From: Flammeovirgaceae bacterium UBA1842
GTDB taxonomy: Bacteria > Bacteroidota > Bacteroidia > Cytophagales > Cyclobacteriaceae
NCBI GenBank assembly: GCA_002338655.1
Contig: DDIU01000017.1
Coordinates: 62,001-126,000, forward strand
Direction of reading: 5' to 3'
DNA length: 64,000 nt
A program made the translations under genes and the position numbers. This document shows positions 1-9,922 of the stretch, one piece after another. The notes below the pieces were generated by a model. That model was not told the origin of the DNA and did not search any database. It saw nothing but the letters and a program-made list of their open reading frames with translations. Each line of letters starts with the position of its first letter. Position 1 is the first letter of the stretch.

Positions 1-196
1 CTGCAGAAGTAATAGTAATACCTCTTTCTTGCTCCTGAGCCATCCAGTCCATAGTGGCGGCACCATCGTGTACCTCACCAAGCTTGTGGCTTACTCCTGT
101 ATAATAAAGGATACGTTCCGTAGTAGTGGTTTTACCGGCATCAATGTGAGCAGCAATACCAATATTACGTGTATATTTTAAATCTCTTCTTGACAT
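1..196 (-). CDS. fusA: Elongation factor G, N-terminal part (cut by window start)
   Basis: Only the first 65 codons lie in the window; the gene runs out at base 1. The start ATG is at 196-194 and the protein begins MSRRDLKYTRNIGIAAHID, followed by the P-loop AHIDAGKTT (about residues 16-24) and the switch-I type stretch ERGITIT. This is the GTP-binding domain of the ribosomal translocase EF-G. It lies 12 bases downstream of rpsG in the str operon order rpsL-rpsG-fusA, so it is probably cotranscribed from the promoter at 1113-1143. The family assignment is firm; the C-terminal domains cannot be seen. Confidence 0.95.
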   Translation of the reverse strand, partial: MSRRDLKYTRNIGIAAHIDAGKTTTTERILYYTGVSHKLGEVHDGAATMDWMAQEQERGITITSA

Positions 197-208
197 TATA
201 TTATTTTA

Positions 209-676
209 TTAGAATCTGAAATGAGAAAAAGCCTTGTTGGCCTCAGCCATTCTATGTGTATCGTCTTTTTTCTTGATTGCTGCACCTTCACCTTTAGATG
301 CTGAAATGATCTCCCCCGCCAATCTATCTCTCATTGTTTTTTCTCCACGAAGTCTAGCATACTTGATCATCCATTTGATTCCCAAGGATACTTTTCTTTC
401 TGGACGTACTTCTAATGGCACTTGAAAAGTAGCACCACCTACTCTTCTACTTTTCACTTCAACTGCCGGCATAATATTATTCAATGCTTTCTTCCAAGTT
501 TCAAGACCATTTTCCTCAGTCTTTTTCTCTACTTGTTCGATAGCCTCGTAAAATATGGCGTATGAAATACTTTTCTTACCGTCAACCATTAAGTAGTTAA
601 CAAACTTTGTTACCAAAGTGTCACCAAACTTTGGATCAGGAAGAATATACCTTTTTTTAGGTTTTGCTTTTCTCAT
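209..676 (-). CDS. rpsG: 30S ribosomal protein S7
   Basis: 155 residues, the normal bacterial S7 length. It begins MRKAKPKKRYILPDPKFGD and has the S7 signature region around residues 20-45 (VTKFVNYLMVDGKKS) and the conserved stretch RRVGGATFQVPLEVRPER. S7 binds the 3' major domain of 16S rRNA and nucleates head assembly of the 30S subunit. In other bacteria S7 represses its own str operon translationally; this is family knowledge and no operator was checked here. It follows rpsL after 9 bases and precedes fusA after 12, a tight operon. Confidence 0.98.
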   Translation of the reverse strand: MRKAKPKKRYILPDPKFGDTLVTKFVNYLMVDGKKSISYAIFYEAIEQVEKKTEENGLETWKKALNNIMPAVEVKSRRVGGATFQVPLEVRPERKVSLGIKWMIKYARLRGEKTMRDRLAGEIISASKGEGAAIKKKDDTHRMAEANKAFSHFRF

Positions 677-685
677 CTCTATATT

Positions 686-1060
686 TTATTTTTTTGGTCG
701 CTTAGCACCGTATTTTGATCTTCTTTGAGTTCTACCGTTTACACCAGCCGTGTCTAATGCACCCCTGATGATGTGGTATCTTACTCCAGGTAAATCTTTA
801 ACCCTACCTCCTCTGATAAGCACAATAGAGTGCTCTTGAAGGTTGTGACCTTCTCCAGGGATATACGCGTTAACTTCTTTACCGTTTGTTAATCTAACCC
901 TAGCCACTTTTCTCATGGCTGAGTTTGGTTTCTTAGGTGTAGTGGTATATACCCTTGTACAAACTCCTCTTCGTTGAGGACAAGAGTCAAGAGCAGGTGA
1001 TTTTGATTTTGAAACCAATTTCGTTCTACCCTTTCTTACCAGTTGTTGAATAGTAGGCAT
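686..1060 (-). CDS. rpsL: 30S ribosomal protein S12
   Basis: 124 residues. S12 sits at the decoding centre and controls accuracy. The two loops where streptomycin-resistance changes occur in other bacteria look wild type: TTPKKPNSA keeps the lysine, and the later GEGHNLQEHS and VKDLPGVRYH regions are normal. It is the first gene of the rpsL-rpsG-fusA unit. A full Bacteroidota-type promoter stands 53-83 bases upstream of the start (1113-1143), so this unit can be transcribed separately from rpoBC. Confidence 0.98.
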   Translation of the reverse strand: MPTIQQLVRKGRTKLVSKSKSPALDSCPQRRGVCTRVYTTTPKKPNSAMRKVARVRLTNGKEVNAYIPGEGHNLQEHSIVLIRGGRVKDLPGVRYHIIRGALDTAGVNGRTQRRSKYGAKRPKK

Positions 1061-1112
1061 TTATTAAAATATTTTACTTAAGTTTTTCTATTCGTTTGAA
1101 AAATTCGGACTG

Positions 1113-1143
1113 CAAAGGTACTAAAGCACTCCTATTTATCAAA
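1113..1143 (-). promoter_or_regulatory. Bacteroidota-type promoter for rpsL-rpsG-fusA
   Basis: Read on the minus strand: TTTG (1143-1140), exactly 19 bases, then TACCTTTG (1120-1113). This matches the -33 TTTG / -7 TAnnTTTG consensus of Bacteroidota housekeeping promoters. Transcription would start near 1106, about 45 bases before the rpsL ATG. It lies in the 119-base gap after the DUF3467 gene. Confidence 0.75.
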
Positions 1144-1179
1144 TACTTTAAAAGAAATATATTTCGGCTATAAACCTGA

Positions 1180-1509
1180 TTAAGCTTCCCCAACAGTCCC
1201 TCCAAAATTAATAGGGAATTTAGGTGCTTCATCGTTCTGTTTTATGATTCCAAAATTATCTTCGTATTTCTGAATGTTCTCGTTTAAAGCATTTAATAGT
1301 CTTTTGGCATGTTCGGGAGTTATTACAATTCTCGATTTTACCTTTGCTTTCGGTACACCAGGCATCAGCCTGATAAAATCAATTACAAATTCACTGTTGG
1401 AATGGGCAATCATTGCCAGATTAGCGTAAACGCCTTCAGCCACATCTTCCGTTAGTTCGATGTTGATCTGATTGGCGTTTACGTTCTTATCTTTCTTCTC
1501 GTCAGCCAT
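1180..1509 (-). CDS. DUF3467 family protein downstream of rpoC
   Basis: 109 residues, acidic and lysine-rich at the N-terminus (MADEKKDKNVNANQ), then a compact domain with the pattern ...YANLAMIAHSNSEFVIDFIRLMPG...VKSRIVITPEHAKRLLNALNENIQKYE. This matches the DUF3467 family, small proteins usually found directly after rpoC in Bacteroidota. Its function is unknown. The start codon overlaps the rpoC stop by one base (TAATG), so translation is probably coupled to RNA polymerase beta' synthesis. A role linked to RNA polymerase is a guess from position only. Confidence 0.9.
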   Translation of the reverse strand: MADEKKDKNVNANQINIELTEDVAEGVYANLAMIAHSNSEFVIDFIRLMPGVPKAKVKSRIVITPEHAKRLLNALNENIQKYEDNFGIIKQNDEAPKFPINFGGTVGEA

Positions 1510-4500
1510 TAGCTTCCTTCTTGTAGTTGTTTTTCTTCATCTACAGCTTCATTAGCTGCAACTAAATCATCGTACTCTTCATTTGAAGTAACAATGATAT
1601 CATTGAACCTTCTTTGACCCGTACCTGCAGGTATTAAATGCCCTACAATTACGTTTTCCTTGAGTCCTAGCAAGCCATCAGCCTTTCCTCTTATGGCGGC
1701 TTCGCTTAACACCTTGGTAGTCTCCTGGAACGATGCTGCTGATAAGAAACTTTCAGTTTTCAACGAAGCTTGGGTAATACCCTGTAGCACTGGTCTTGAA
1801 ACCGCTGACATTGCATCCCTAACTTGTACCAACTTCAGGTCTTTTCTTTTCAATGTTGAATTTTCATCCCTTATTTCACGGGGCGATAATATCTGCCCTG
1901 GCTTAAGATTTTCTGAATCTCCAGCATCAGTAACTACTTTCTTGTCAATTACTAAGTCATTTTCTTCAGCAAACACAATCTTGTCAATATTCTCACCAAC
2001 AAGAAAACTAGTATCTCCTGAATCAAGTATTTGAACCTTCTGCATCATCTGACTAACAATGGCCTCGATGTGCTTATCGTTAATCTTCACACCTTGAAGT
2101 CTATATACTTCCTGAATTTCATTTACAAGATACTCTTGTACTGCAGTTGGTCCTTTTATCGCCAATATATCAGCAGGGGTAATGGCTCCATCGGAAAGTG
2201 GGTAACCCGCTTTCACAAAGTCATTGTCCTGAACCAAAATATGCTTAGAAAGAGATACTAGATAACGCTTCTTGATACCATCTTTTGACTCGATAAATAT
2301 CTCCCTGTTACCTCTCTTAATTCCACCGTATGTTACCACACCATCGATCTCACTCACAACAGCTGGATTAGATGGGTTTCTAGCCTCAAACAATTCCGTT
2401 ACTCGTGGAAGACCCCCAGTAATATCCCTTGATTTACCCATGCTTCGTGGAATCTTCGCCAGGATCTGTCCTGATTTGATTTTCTCTCCATTTTCAACAG
2501 CTAAGTGAGCTCCTACTGGTATGTTATATCCTTTAGATTCACTTTTAGCGTTTACAACAACGGCAGGGTTTTTAGTTTTATCCCTAGTGTCGGTAATTAC
2601 TTTTTCTCTGTGACCAGTCTGTTCGTCTGACTCCTCTTTGAATGTTATTCCTTCGATAATTGCATCGAACTCAACCGTTCCATCAAATTCAGAAAGGATT
2701 ACCGCATTGTAAGGATCCCAGAAACATAGCTCCTGTCCTTTCTCAACTTTATCTCCATCTTTCACTTTCAAGAAAGCTCCATAGGGTACGTGATTGGCTA
2801 TAAGAACTTGCTTCTTCTTAGCGTCAATTACCTTAATCTCACCAGTACGACCCATTACAACTTCTACCTTCTCCCCTTCTTTATTCGTGGTCTTAATAGT
2901 TCGTATTCCTTCAAATTCAATGATACCATCAAATTTCGCCTTGATATTAGCATCAACAGCAATGTTAGATGCAGTACCACCAACGTGGAATGTTCTTAAT
3001 GTAAGCTGTGTACCTGGTTCACCGATAGACTGAGCGGCAATAACACCTACAGATTCACCTGCTTGAACCATACGTCCAGTAGCTAGGTTACGTCCGTAAC
3101 ATTTAGCACAACCACCTTGTTTAGTTTCACAGGTAAGTATTGATCTGATCTCAACTTCTTCGATGCTCGTTTCATCAATTCTTTTTGTGATCTCCTCTGT
3201 AATCTCTTCCCCACTTGCACAAATAAGCTCATCTGTTTTTGGATCATAAATATCCAACACAGCTACCCTTCCCAATATCCTTTCAGATAATGGCTCTACG
3301 ATATCCTCGTTGTCTTTAAGTGCTGAAACTGTAAGTCCCCTTAAAGTACCACAATCCACCTCAGTGATTACCAAATCTTGAGCTACGTCAACTAGCCTTC
3401 TGGTTAAATAACCAGCATCGGCCGTTTTCAATGCCGTATCTGCAAGACCCTTTCTAGCACCGTGAGTAGAAATAAAGTACTCCAATACATCAAGACCTTC
3501 TTTAAAGTTAGATAAAATAGGGTTTTCAATAATAGCTCCTACTGAACCCACAAGGTTTTTCTGGGGCTTAGCCATCAATCCTCTCATACCACCCAACTGT
3601 CTGATCTGCTCTCTTGACCCTCTGGCTCCAGAGTGCATCATCATATAAATTGAGTTAAAGCCCTGATCATCTTCTTCAAGACGTTGCATCAAAGTATTGG
3701 TCAACTGAGAGTTAATTCTTGTCCAAATATCAATTACCTGATTATATCTCTCATTATCAGTGATAAGACCCATCAAGTAGTTATTCCATACCGCATCCAC
3801 TTCTTCTTTAGCTTGCGCTACGAGAGCTTCTTTTTCCGGTGGAATAGCCACATCATTAAGACCCATTGAAAGACCACCTTTATAGGCCATTTCAAAACCA
3901 AGGTCCTTAATATCATCAAGGAAATGAGCAGTACGTGCCATTCCAGTGATTTTAAATACATGAGAAATGATCTTCTGTAGTTTCTTCTTAGTCAATAATT
4001 CATCTACGAATCCTACTTCTTCAGGAACTGTTTCATTGAATAAAACCCTACCAGCAACTGTATCAATTACCTTAGTTTCAAGTTCACCAGTTTCCTCATT
4101 TCTAATCTTAGTCCTAACTTTAATATAAGCATGCTTGGAAAGAACACCTTCGTTAAGGGCTATAATTACTTCTTCAGAATTATAGAACTTCATTCCTTCA
4201 CCTCTTACAGGATTCTCCTTAGTTCCTTTTCTCCCTTTGGTAACATAGTACAATCCCAATACCATGTCCTGTGAAGGAACAGTAATAGGTGCACCATTTG
4301 CCGGGTTAAGGATATTGTGCGAAGAAAGCATCAACATTGAAGCTTCTAATACAGCTTCTTGACCTAATGGTACGTGTACCGCCATTTGGTCACCGTCAAA
4401 GTCAGCGTTAAATGCAGTACATACTAATGGGTGCAATTGGATTGCTTTTCCTTCAATCAATTTTGGTTGAAAAGCCTGAATACCAAGTCTGTGCAATGTT

Positions 4501-5822
4501 GGAGCTCTGTTCAAAAGAACGGGATGTCCTTTCAGTACATTCTCCAAAATATCCCAAACAACAGGATCTTTTCTATCAACAATTTTCTTAGCTGATTTTA
4601 CAGTTTTAACTATTCCCCTTTCTATAAGCTTACGAATAACGAATGGCTTGAAGAGTTCAGCTGCCATATCTTTTGGCAATCCACATTCATGGAGCTTCAA
4701 CTGTGGTCCTACAACAATTACAGATCGACCAGAGTAATCAACCCTTTTACCTAAAAGATTTTGTCTGAATCTACCTTGCTTACCTTTAAGCATATCACTT
4801 AAAGATTTCAATGCCCTGTTACCGTCAGATCTTACCGCATTGACTTTTCTTGAGTTGTCAAATAAAGAGTCAACGGCCTCTTGAAGCATTCTCTTCTCAT
4901 TTCTAAGAATTACTTCAGGAGCTTTAATATCTATTAATCTCTTCAGACGGTTATTTCTAATAATAACCCTTCTGTAAAGGTCATTTAAGTCTGATGTAGC
5001 AAATCTACCACCATCAAGAGGCACAAGAGGGCGTAATTCTGGGGGAATCACAGGTACCATCTTGATAATCATCCATTCAGGACGGTTTTCAATCCTAGTT
5101 CTTGCTTCCCTGAATGCTTCTACAACTTTCAGCCTTTTCAAAGCTTCCGCTTTTCTTTGCTGTGAAGTATCGGTAGCTGCCTGATGCCTCAATTCATATG
5201 ACAATGTGTCTAGTTCGGTACGGGCCAAAAGCATTTCCAATGCCTCAGCACCCATTCTAGCGATGAACTTATTAGGGTCATCATTGTCCAACATTTGGTT
5301 CTCACGAGGAAGTTTATCCAGAATATCCAGATATTCATCTTCTGTAAGGAAATCCATTTTTTCTAGACCATCTTCTGCCTTGATACCTGGTTGGATAACC
5401 GCATATCGCTCATAATAGATAATCTGATCTAGTTTCTTAGTTGGCAAACCTAGTAGGTAACCAATTTTATTAGGCAATGATTTGAAGTACCAAATATGAG
5501 CCACAGGAACAACTAGTTCGATGTGTCCCATTCTCTCTCTTCTTACCTTCTTCTCGGTAACTTCCACACCACATCGATCGCAAATGATGCCCTTATACCG
5601 TATTCTTTTATATTTTCCACAATGACATTCCCAGTCTTTCACAGGTCCGAAAATCCGCTCACAGAACAATCCACCCATCTCAGGCTTATATGTTCTGTAG
5701 TTGATTGTTTCGGGCTGTGTAACCTCACCATGAGAGCTTTCTAAAATAGACTCAGGTGACGCCAAACTGATGGTAACCTTAGAAAAATCGAGGTTTAACT
5801 TTTTATTCTTTCTAAATGACAT
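1509..5822 (-). CDS. rpoC: DNA-directed RNA polymerase subunit beta'
   Basis: 1437 residues, full length. Visible hallmarks are the N-terminal zinc-binding cysteines (CHCGKYKRIRYKGIICDRCG, about residues 66-85), the catalytic Mg-binding loop NADFDGDQMAVHVPL, the bridge-helix/trigger-loop region GARGSREQIRQLGGMRGLMAKP, and the second zinc cluster ETKQGGCAKCYGRNLA. It forms the catalytic centre of RNA polymerase together with rpoB. It lies 61 bases after rpoB; that gap contains a perfect 8-bp stem hairpin. It ends in a one-base overlap with the DUF3467 gene. Confidence 0.99.
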   Translation of the reverse strand: MSFRKNKKLNLDFSKVTISLASPESILESSHGEVTQPETINYRTYKPEMGGLFCERIFGPVKDWECHCGKYKRIRYKGIICDRCGVEVTEKKVRRERMGHIELVVPVAHIWYFKSLPNKIGYLLGLPTKKLDQIIYYERYAVIQPGIKAEDGLEKMDFLTEDEYLDILDKLPRENQMLDNDDPNKFIARMGAEALEMLLARTELDTLSYELRHQAATDTSQQRKAEALKRLKVVEAFREARTRIENRPEWMIIKMVPVIPPELRPLVPLDGGRFATSDLNDLYRRVIIRNNRLKRLIDIKAPEVILRNEKRMLQEAVDSLFDNSRKVNAVRSDGNRALKSLSDMLKGKQGRFRQNLLGKRVDYSGRSVIVVGPQLKLHECGLPKDMAAELFKPFVIRKLIERGIVKTVKSAKKIVDRKDPVVWDILENVLKGHPVLLNRAPTLHRLGIQAFQPKLIEGKAIQLHPLVCTAFNADFDGDQMAVHVPLGQEAVLEASMLMLSSHNILNPANGAPITVPSQDMVLGLYYVTKGRKGTKENPVRGEGMKFYNSEEVIIALNEGVLSKHAYIKVRTKIRNEETGELETKVIDTVAGRVLFNETVPEEVGFVDELLTKKKLQKIISHVFKITGMARTAHFLDDIKDLGFEMAYKGGLSMGLNDVAIPPEKEALVAQAKEEVDAVWNNYLMGLITDNERYNQVIDIWTRINSQLTNTLMQRLEEDDQGFNSIYMMMHSGARGSREQIRQLGGMRGLMAKPQKNLVGSVGAIIENPILSNFKEGLDVLEYFISTHGARKGLADTALKTADAGYLTRRLVDVAQDLVITEVDCGTLRGLTVSALKDNEDIVEPLSERILGRVAVLDIYDPKTDELICASGEEITEEITKRIDETSIEEVEIRSILTCETKQGGCAKCYGRNLATGRMVQAGESVGVIAAQSIGEPGTQLTLRTFHVGGTASNIAVDANIKAKFDGIIEFEGIRTIKTTNKEGEKVEVVMGRTGEIKVIDAKKKQVLIANHVPYGAFLKVKDGDKVEKGQELCFWDPYNAVILSEFDGTVEFDAIIEGITFKEESDEQTGHREKVITDTRDKTKNPAVVVNAKSESKGYNIPVGAHLAVENGEKIKSGQILAKIPRSMGKSRDITGGLPRVTELFEARNPSNPAVVSEIDGVVTYGGIKRGNREIFIESKDGIKKRYLVSLSKHILVQDNDFVKAGYPLSDGAITPADILAIKGPTAVQEYLVNEIQEVYRLQGVKINDKHIEAIVSQMMQKVQILDSGDTSFLVGENIDKIVFAEENDLVIDKKVVTDAGDSENLKPGQILSPREIRDENSTLKRKDLKLVQVRDAMSAVSRPVLQGITQASLKTESFLSAASFQETTKVLSEAAIRGKADGLLGLKENVIVGHLIPAGTGQRRFNDIIVTSNEEYDDLVAANEAVDEEKQLQEGS

Positions 5823-5842
5823 AGTTTGTTTATTTATTTCTA

Positions 5843-5866
5843 AACCGGAAGAGCAACCTTCCGGTT
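5843..5866 (-). other. Hairpin between rpoB and rpoC
   Basis: AACCGGAA, an 8-base loop, then TTCCGGTT: a perfect 8-bp stem in the 61-base rpoB-rpoC spacer. There is no U-tract directly after it on the minus strand, so it is more likely an mRNA processing or stability element than a terminator. Confidence 0.45.
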
Positions 5867-5883
5867 ATGAATTTTTCAATTAA

Positions 5884-8800
5884 TTAGTCTAAAGTGATCT
5901 CCAATGCCAGTCCACGCAATTCATGAACCAATACGTTGAATGATTCAGGGATATTTGGCTTCTTCATATTTTCACCTTTAACTATGGCTTCATATGCTTT
6001 AGCCCTTCCTATTACATCATCAGACTTAATAGTAAGAATTTCCTGAAGTACGTGAGATGCTCCGAATGCCTCAAGTGCCCACACTTCCATCTCACCGAAT
6101 CTCTGACCACCAAATTGTGCTTTACCACCAAGAGGCTGTTGAGTAATCAACGAGTATGGTCCTATTGACCTTGCGTGCATCTTATCATCAACTAAGTGAC
6201 CCAGCTTAAGCATGTAGGCAATACCTACCGTAACCGGCTGATCAAACATCTTACCTGACAGACCATCATATAGATATGTCCTTCCGTACTCAGGTAGTTT
6301 AGCATCAGACAATTCTTTAGCTACTTCTTCCATGGTTGCACCATCGAAAATAGGAGTGGCATAAGTTTTTCCTAACTTAAGACCTGCCCAACCTAAAACA
6401 GTTTCGTAAATCTGTCCAAGGTTCATCCTTGAAGGTACACCTAATGGATTCAAGCAAATATCAACTGGCGTTCCATCCTCAAGGAAAGGCATATCCTCTT
6501 CTCTAACGATTTTGGCCACAACACCTTTGTTACCGTGACGACCCGCCATTTTATCCCCTACTTTAAGCTTACGCTTTTTAGCAATGTAAACTTTAGCTAG
6601 TTGCACAATACCTGCTGGCAATTCATCTCCCACTTCAAGGGTAAATCTCTCTCTCTTGAATTCCCCTGCGATCTCGTTTCTCTTGATATTGTATTGTTTG
6701 ATCAATCTGAATACCAAATCATTGGTCTCCTGATCATTAGTCCAATTGTCAAGATTAACATCTGATACAAGGTTTACCTCTTCAGGTACATTGTATGTAC
6801 TTTCGTCTTTGTAGATGTTTTTCTCAGGGAATAGGTTGTTTTCAATGTTCTTACCACTGAATTTAACCCCTTTACTGATAATCTCATCACCAAATTTATG
6901 CTTGATACCTTGAGAAGTTTTTCCACTTAACAATGTTGTAAGCTTTTCAATTACCTGAGCACGAAGCCCTAGTAATTGCTTGCTATACTTATTCTTAAGT
7001 ATTTCCACTTCCTTCTTGGATTTAGCTCTTAGGTCTTTATCCTTTTTAGGTCTTGAGAAAAGCTTAGTGTCTATAACAACACCTCTCAATGACGGAGGCG
7101 CTTTCATTGAAGCATCTTTCACATCACCTGCTTTATCTCCAAATATTGCTCTCAGAAGTTTTTCCTCAGGCGTTGGATCAGATTCACCTTTAGGCGTAAT
7201 CTTTCCTATTAGAATATCGCCTTCTTTTACTTCAGCACCAACCCTGATTACACCGTATTCATCAAGATGTTTAACGGCTTCCTCACTTACGTTAGGGATT
7301 TCAGAAGTTAATTCCTCTTCACCACGTTTTGTATCTCTTACCTCAAGTTCAAACTCTTCAATGTGGATAGATGTATAAACATCGTTTCTCACCACTTTTT
7401 CAGAAATAACAATGGCGTCTTCAAAGTTGTAACCTTGCCAAGGCATGTAAGCCACAGTTAGGTTTCTTCCAAGTGCCAACTCACCATTTTGAGTAGCGTA
7501 CCCTTCAACAAGTGGCTGACCCTTAGTAACCTTTTGTCCTTTTTTAACAATCGGTGTAAGGTTTATACAAGTATCCTGATTAGTTCTTCTAAATTTGATC
7601 AGTTCGTATTCCTTGCTGTCTTTATCAAAGCTTACCAACAGATCGTTGTCATTCATATCATACTTAATGACAATTCTTCTGGCATCAACAAACTCTACTT
7701 TACCGTCACCTTCGGCCAAGATCAACGATCTTGAATCCAAGGCCACTCTTCCTTCCAAACCAGTACCCACAATAGGGGCTTCTGGCTTCAACAATGGAAC
7801 AGCTTGGCGCTGCATGTTTGATCCCATCAATGCACGGTTGGCATCATCATGTTCCAAGAAAGGAATCAATGAAGCCGCAACAGATACAATCTGATTAGGC
7901 GCAACATCCATATACCGAACGTCTTTTGGCTCTACAACAGGGAAATCACCTTCGAATCTTGCTTTAACCCTTTCATTAATGAAAGTTCCATTGTCTTTCA
8001 AAGGAGCATTGGCTTGAGCAATGTTAAAGGTATCTTCTTCCTCAGCAGTCAGATACTTAACCGTACCTGTCATGTCCACTTTACCTTTTTCTACTTCTCT
8101 ATAGGGAGTCTCAATGAAACCCATGTGATTCACTTTTGCATGAACACAAAGTGACGAAATCAGACCAATGTTTGGTCCTTCAGGAGTTTCAATGGTACAC
8201 AGCCTACCATAGTGAGTATAATGAACGTCACGTACCTCGAAACCAGCTCTTTCTCTTGAAAGTCCACCTGGTCCTAATGCTGACATTCTTCTTTTGTGTG
8301 TTATCTCTGCCAGTGGATTGGTTTGATCCATGAACTGAGATAATTGATTCGTTCCAAAGAAAGAGTTGATAACCGAAGACAATGTTCGGGCGTTGATCAA
8401 ATCAACAGGTTTGAAATCTTCGTTATCCCTAACGTTCATTCTCTCCTTGATCGTTCTTGCCATTCTGGCTAGTCCAACACCAAACTGAGCATAAAGTTGC
8501 TCCCCAACTGTCCTTACCCTTCTATTACTTAAGTGGTCAATATCATCAACTACAGCTTTAGAGTTAATTAAACCAATTAGATATTTTACTATTAAAATAA
8601 TATCTTCAGTAGTTAATACCCGCTGCTCAGAGCTAATATCAAGACCTAACTTCTTATTAATTCTATATCTACCTACTTCACCAAGGTCATAACGTTTTTC
8701 ACTAAAGAAAAGGCTAGTGATAATGTCCCTTGCTGTTTGCTCATCAGGAGCTTCTGTATTTCTAAGCTGACGATAGATTTGTTCTACAGCTTCCTTACTA

Positions 8801-9756
8801 GAGTTTGAATTATCTTTAGATAAGGTGTTGAAGATGATAGTGTAATCCGTTGCGTTAACATCATCTCTATGCAAAATAACAGACTTAGAACCTGATTCTA
8901 CAATAGTTTCAATGTCTTCTGCAGATAGTATATGGTCTCTTTCAAGTAATACTTCATTTCTGTCAATAGAAACTACTTCACCCGTATCCTCATCAACGAA
9001 ATCTTCCGTCCATGTTTTTAGTACCCTGGCGGCAAGTTTTCTACCTTCTGCATTTTTCAGGTCTTTTTTAGTAGCCTTAACTTCTTCAGAAAGACCGAAA
9101 AGATCCAATATGTCTTTATCTGTTCCGTACCCTATTGCTCTAAGCAAAGTAGTAACCGGGAATTTTTTCTTTCTATCAATGTAGGCATACATAACGCTGT
9201 TTACGTCAGTAGCAAACTCTATCCAAGAACCTTTGAAAGGAATAATTCTCGCAGAATAAAGTTTTGTACCATTAGTATGCTTGCTCTGTGCAAAGAAAAC
9301 ACCGGGAGATCTATGCAATTGAGAAACAATTACCCTTTCAGCACCATTGATTACAAACGAACCTTTTTTGGTCATGTAAGGGATATTGCCTAGAAATACT
9401 TCCTGTTCAATAGTCTCAAAATCTTCATTATCGTCATCATTGCAAGTAAGTTTTAGCTTAGCTTTCAATGGCACCGAATAAGTTAGACCCCTGTCAATCG
9501 ATTCATCAACAGAATATTTGGGAGGGTCAACGATATAATCGATAAATTCGAGAACGAAATTATCTCTAGAGTCTGAAATTGGAAAATTTTCAGAAAATAC
9601 TTTGAAAAGTCCTTCTTGTTCTCTTTTTTCGGCTGGAGTTTCCAACTGAAAGAAATCCTGGAAGGATTGCACTTGTATGTCAAGGAAATCAGGATAATCT
9701 ATTACTTTTTTAATAGAGGAGAAATTGATTCTTGAGTTTTCTTTTTTATTAGCCAA
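5884..9756 (-). CDS. rpoB: DNA-directed RNA polymerase subunit beta
   Basis: 1290 residues, full length. The rifampicin pocket is intact and looks like the susceptible form: NQLSQFMDQTNPLAEITHKRRMSALGPGGLSRERAG keeps the Asp, His and Ser equivalent to E. coli D516, H526 and S531. Also visible are the C-terminal KVGDKMAGRHGNKGVVAKI and GGQRFGEMEVWALEA motifs. It is the fifth gene of the rplK-rplA-rplJ-rplL-rpoB-rpoC series. The 166-base rplL-rpoB gap carries a strong GC-rich hairpin (9854-9883), which in other bacteria is a place where part of the transcription is attenuated. Confidence 0.99.
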   Translation of the reverse strand: MANKKENSRINFSSIKKVIDYPDFLDIQVQSFQDFFQLETPAEKREQEGLFKVFSENFPISDSRDNFVLEFIDYIVDPPKYSVDESIDRGLTYSVPLKAKLKLTCNDDDNEDFETIEQEVFLGNIPYMTKKGSFVINGAERVIVSQLHRSPGVFFAQSKHTNGTKLYSARIIPFKGSWIEFATDVNSVMYAYIDRKKKFPVTTLLRAIGYGTDKDILDLFGLSEEVKATKKDLKNAEGRKLAARVLKTWTEDFVDEDTGEVVSIDRNEVLLERDHILSAEDIETIVESGSKSVILHRDDVNATDYTIIFNTLSKDNSNSSKEAVEQIYRQLRNTEAPDEQTARDIITSLFFSEKRYDLGEVGRYRINKKLGLDISSEQRVLTTEDIILIVKYLIGLINSKAVVDDIDHLSNRRVRTVGEQLYAQFGVGLARMARTIKERMNVRDNEDFKPVDLINARTLSSVINSFFGTNQLSQFMDQTNPLAEITHKRRMSALGPGGLSRERAGFEVRDVHYTHYGRLCTIETPEGPNIGLISSLCVHAKVNHMGFIETPYREVEKGKVDMTGTVKYLTAEEEDTFNIAQANAPLKDNGTFINERVKARFEGDFPVVEPKDVRYMDVAPNQIVSVAASLIPFLEHDDANRALMGSNMQRQAVPLLKPEAPIVGTGLEGRVALDSRSLILAEGDGKVEFVDARRIVIKYDMNDNDLLVSFDKDSKEYELIKFRRTNQDTCINLTPIVKKGQKVTKGQPLVEGYATQNGELALGRNLTVAYMPWQGYNFEDAIVISEKVVRNDVYTSIHIEEFELEVRDTKRGEEELTSEIPNVSEEAVKHLDEYGVIRVGAEVKEGDILIGKITPKGESDPTPEEKLLRAIFGDKAGDVKDASMKAPPSLRGVVIDTKLFSRPKKDKDLRAKSKKEVEILKNKYSKQLLGLRAQVIEKLTTLLSGKTSQGIKHKFGDEIISKGVKFSGKNIENNLFPEKNIYKDESTYNVPEEVNLVSDVNLDNWTNDQETNDLVFRLIKQYNIKRNEIAGEFKRERFTLEVGDELPAGIVQLAKVYIAKKRKLKVGDKMAGRHGNKGVVAKIVREEDMPFLEDGTPVDICLNPLGVPSRMNLGQIYETVLGWAGLKLGKTYATPIFDGATMEEVAKELSDAKLPEYGRTYLYDGLSGKMFDQPVTVGIAYMLKLGHLVDDKMHARSIGPYSLITQQPLGGKAQFGGQRFGEMEVWALEAFGASHVLQEILTIKSDDVIGRAKAYEAIVKGENMKKPNIPESFNVLVHELRGLALEITLD

Positions 9757-9853
9757 AGCTTTAAAAGTTTTAATTACAAGATATTGTAAATGCCATCAGG
9801 CAAATTGCCGATAACGAAATAGTGTCTGTAAAGTTCCTACAAACAGGAAAAGA

Positions 9854-9883
9854 CCCCGATCCCGATAGCTATCGGGACTGGGG
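9854..9883 (-). terminator. GC-rich hairpin in the rplL-rpoB spacer (possible attenuator)
   Basis: CCCCGATCCCGATAG pairs with CTATCGGGACTGGGG to give a stem of about 15 bp with a small internal mismatch and almost no loop. On the minus strand it lies about 40 bases after the rplL stop and about 100 before rpoB. No long U-tract follows, so partial attenuation or RNase III processing is more likely than full termination. The core TCCCGATAGCTATCGGGA belongs to a palindrome family seen elsewhere in the window. Confidence 0.55.
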
Positions 9884-9922
9884 CCATAATGAAGTTAGAC
9901 GATCAAATATGTCGTCAAAGGC

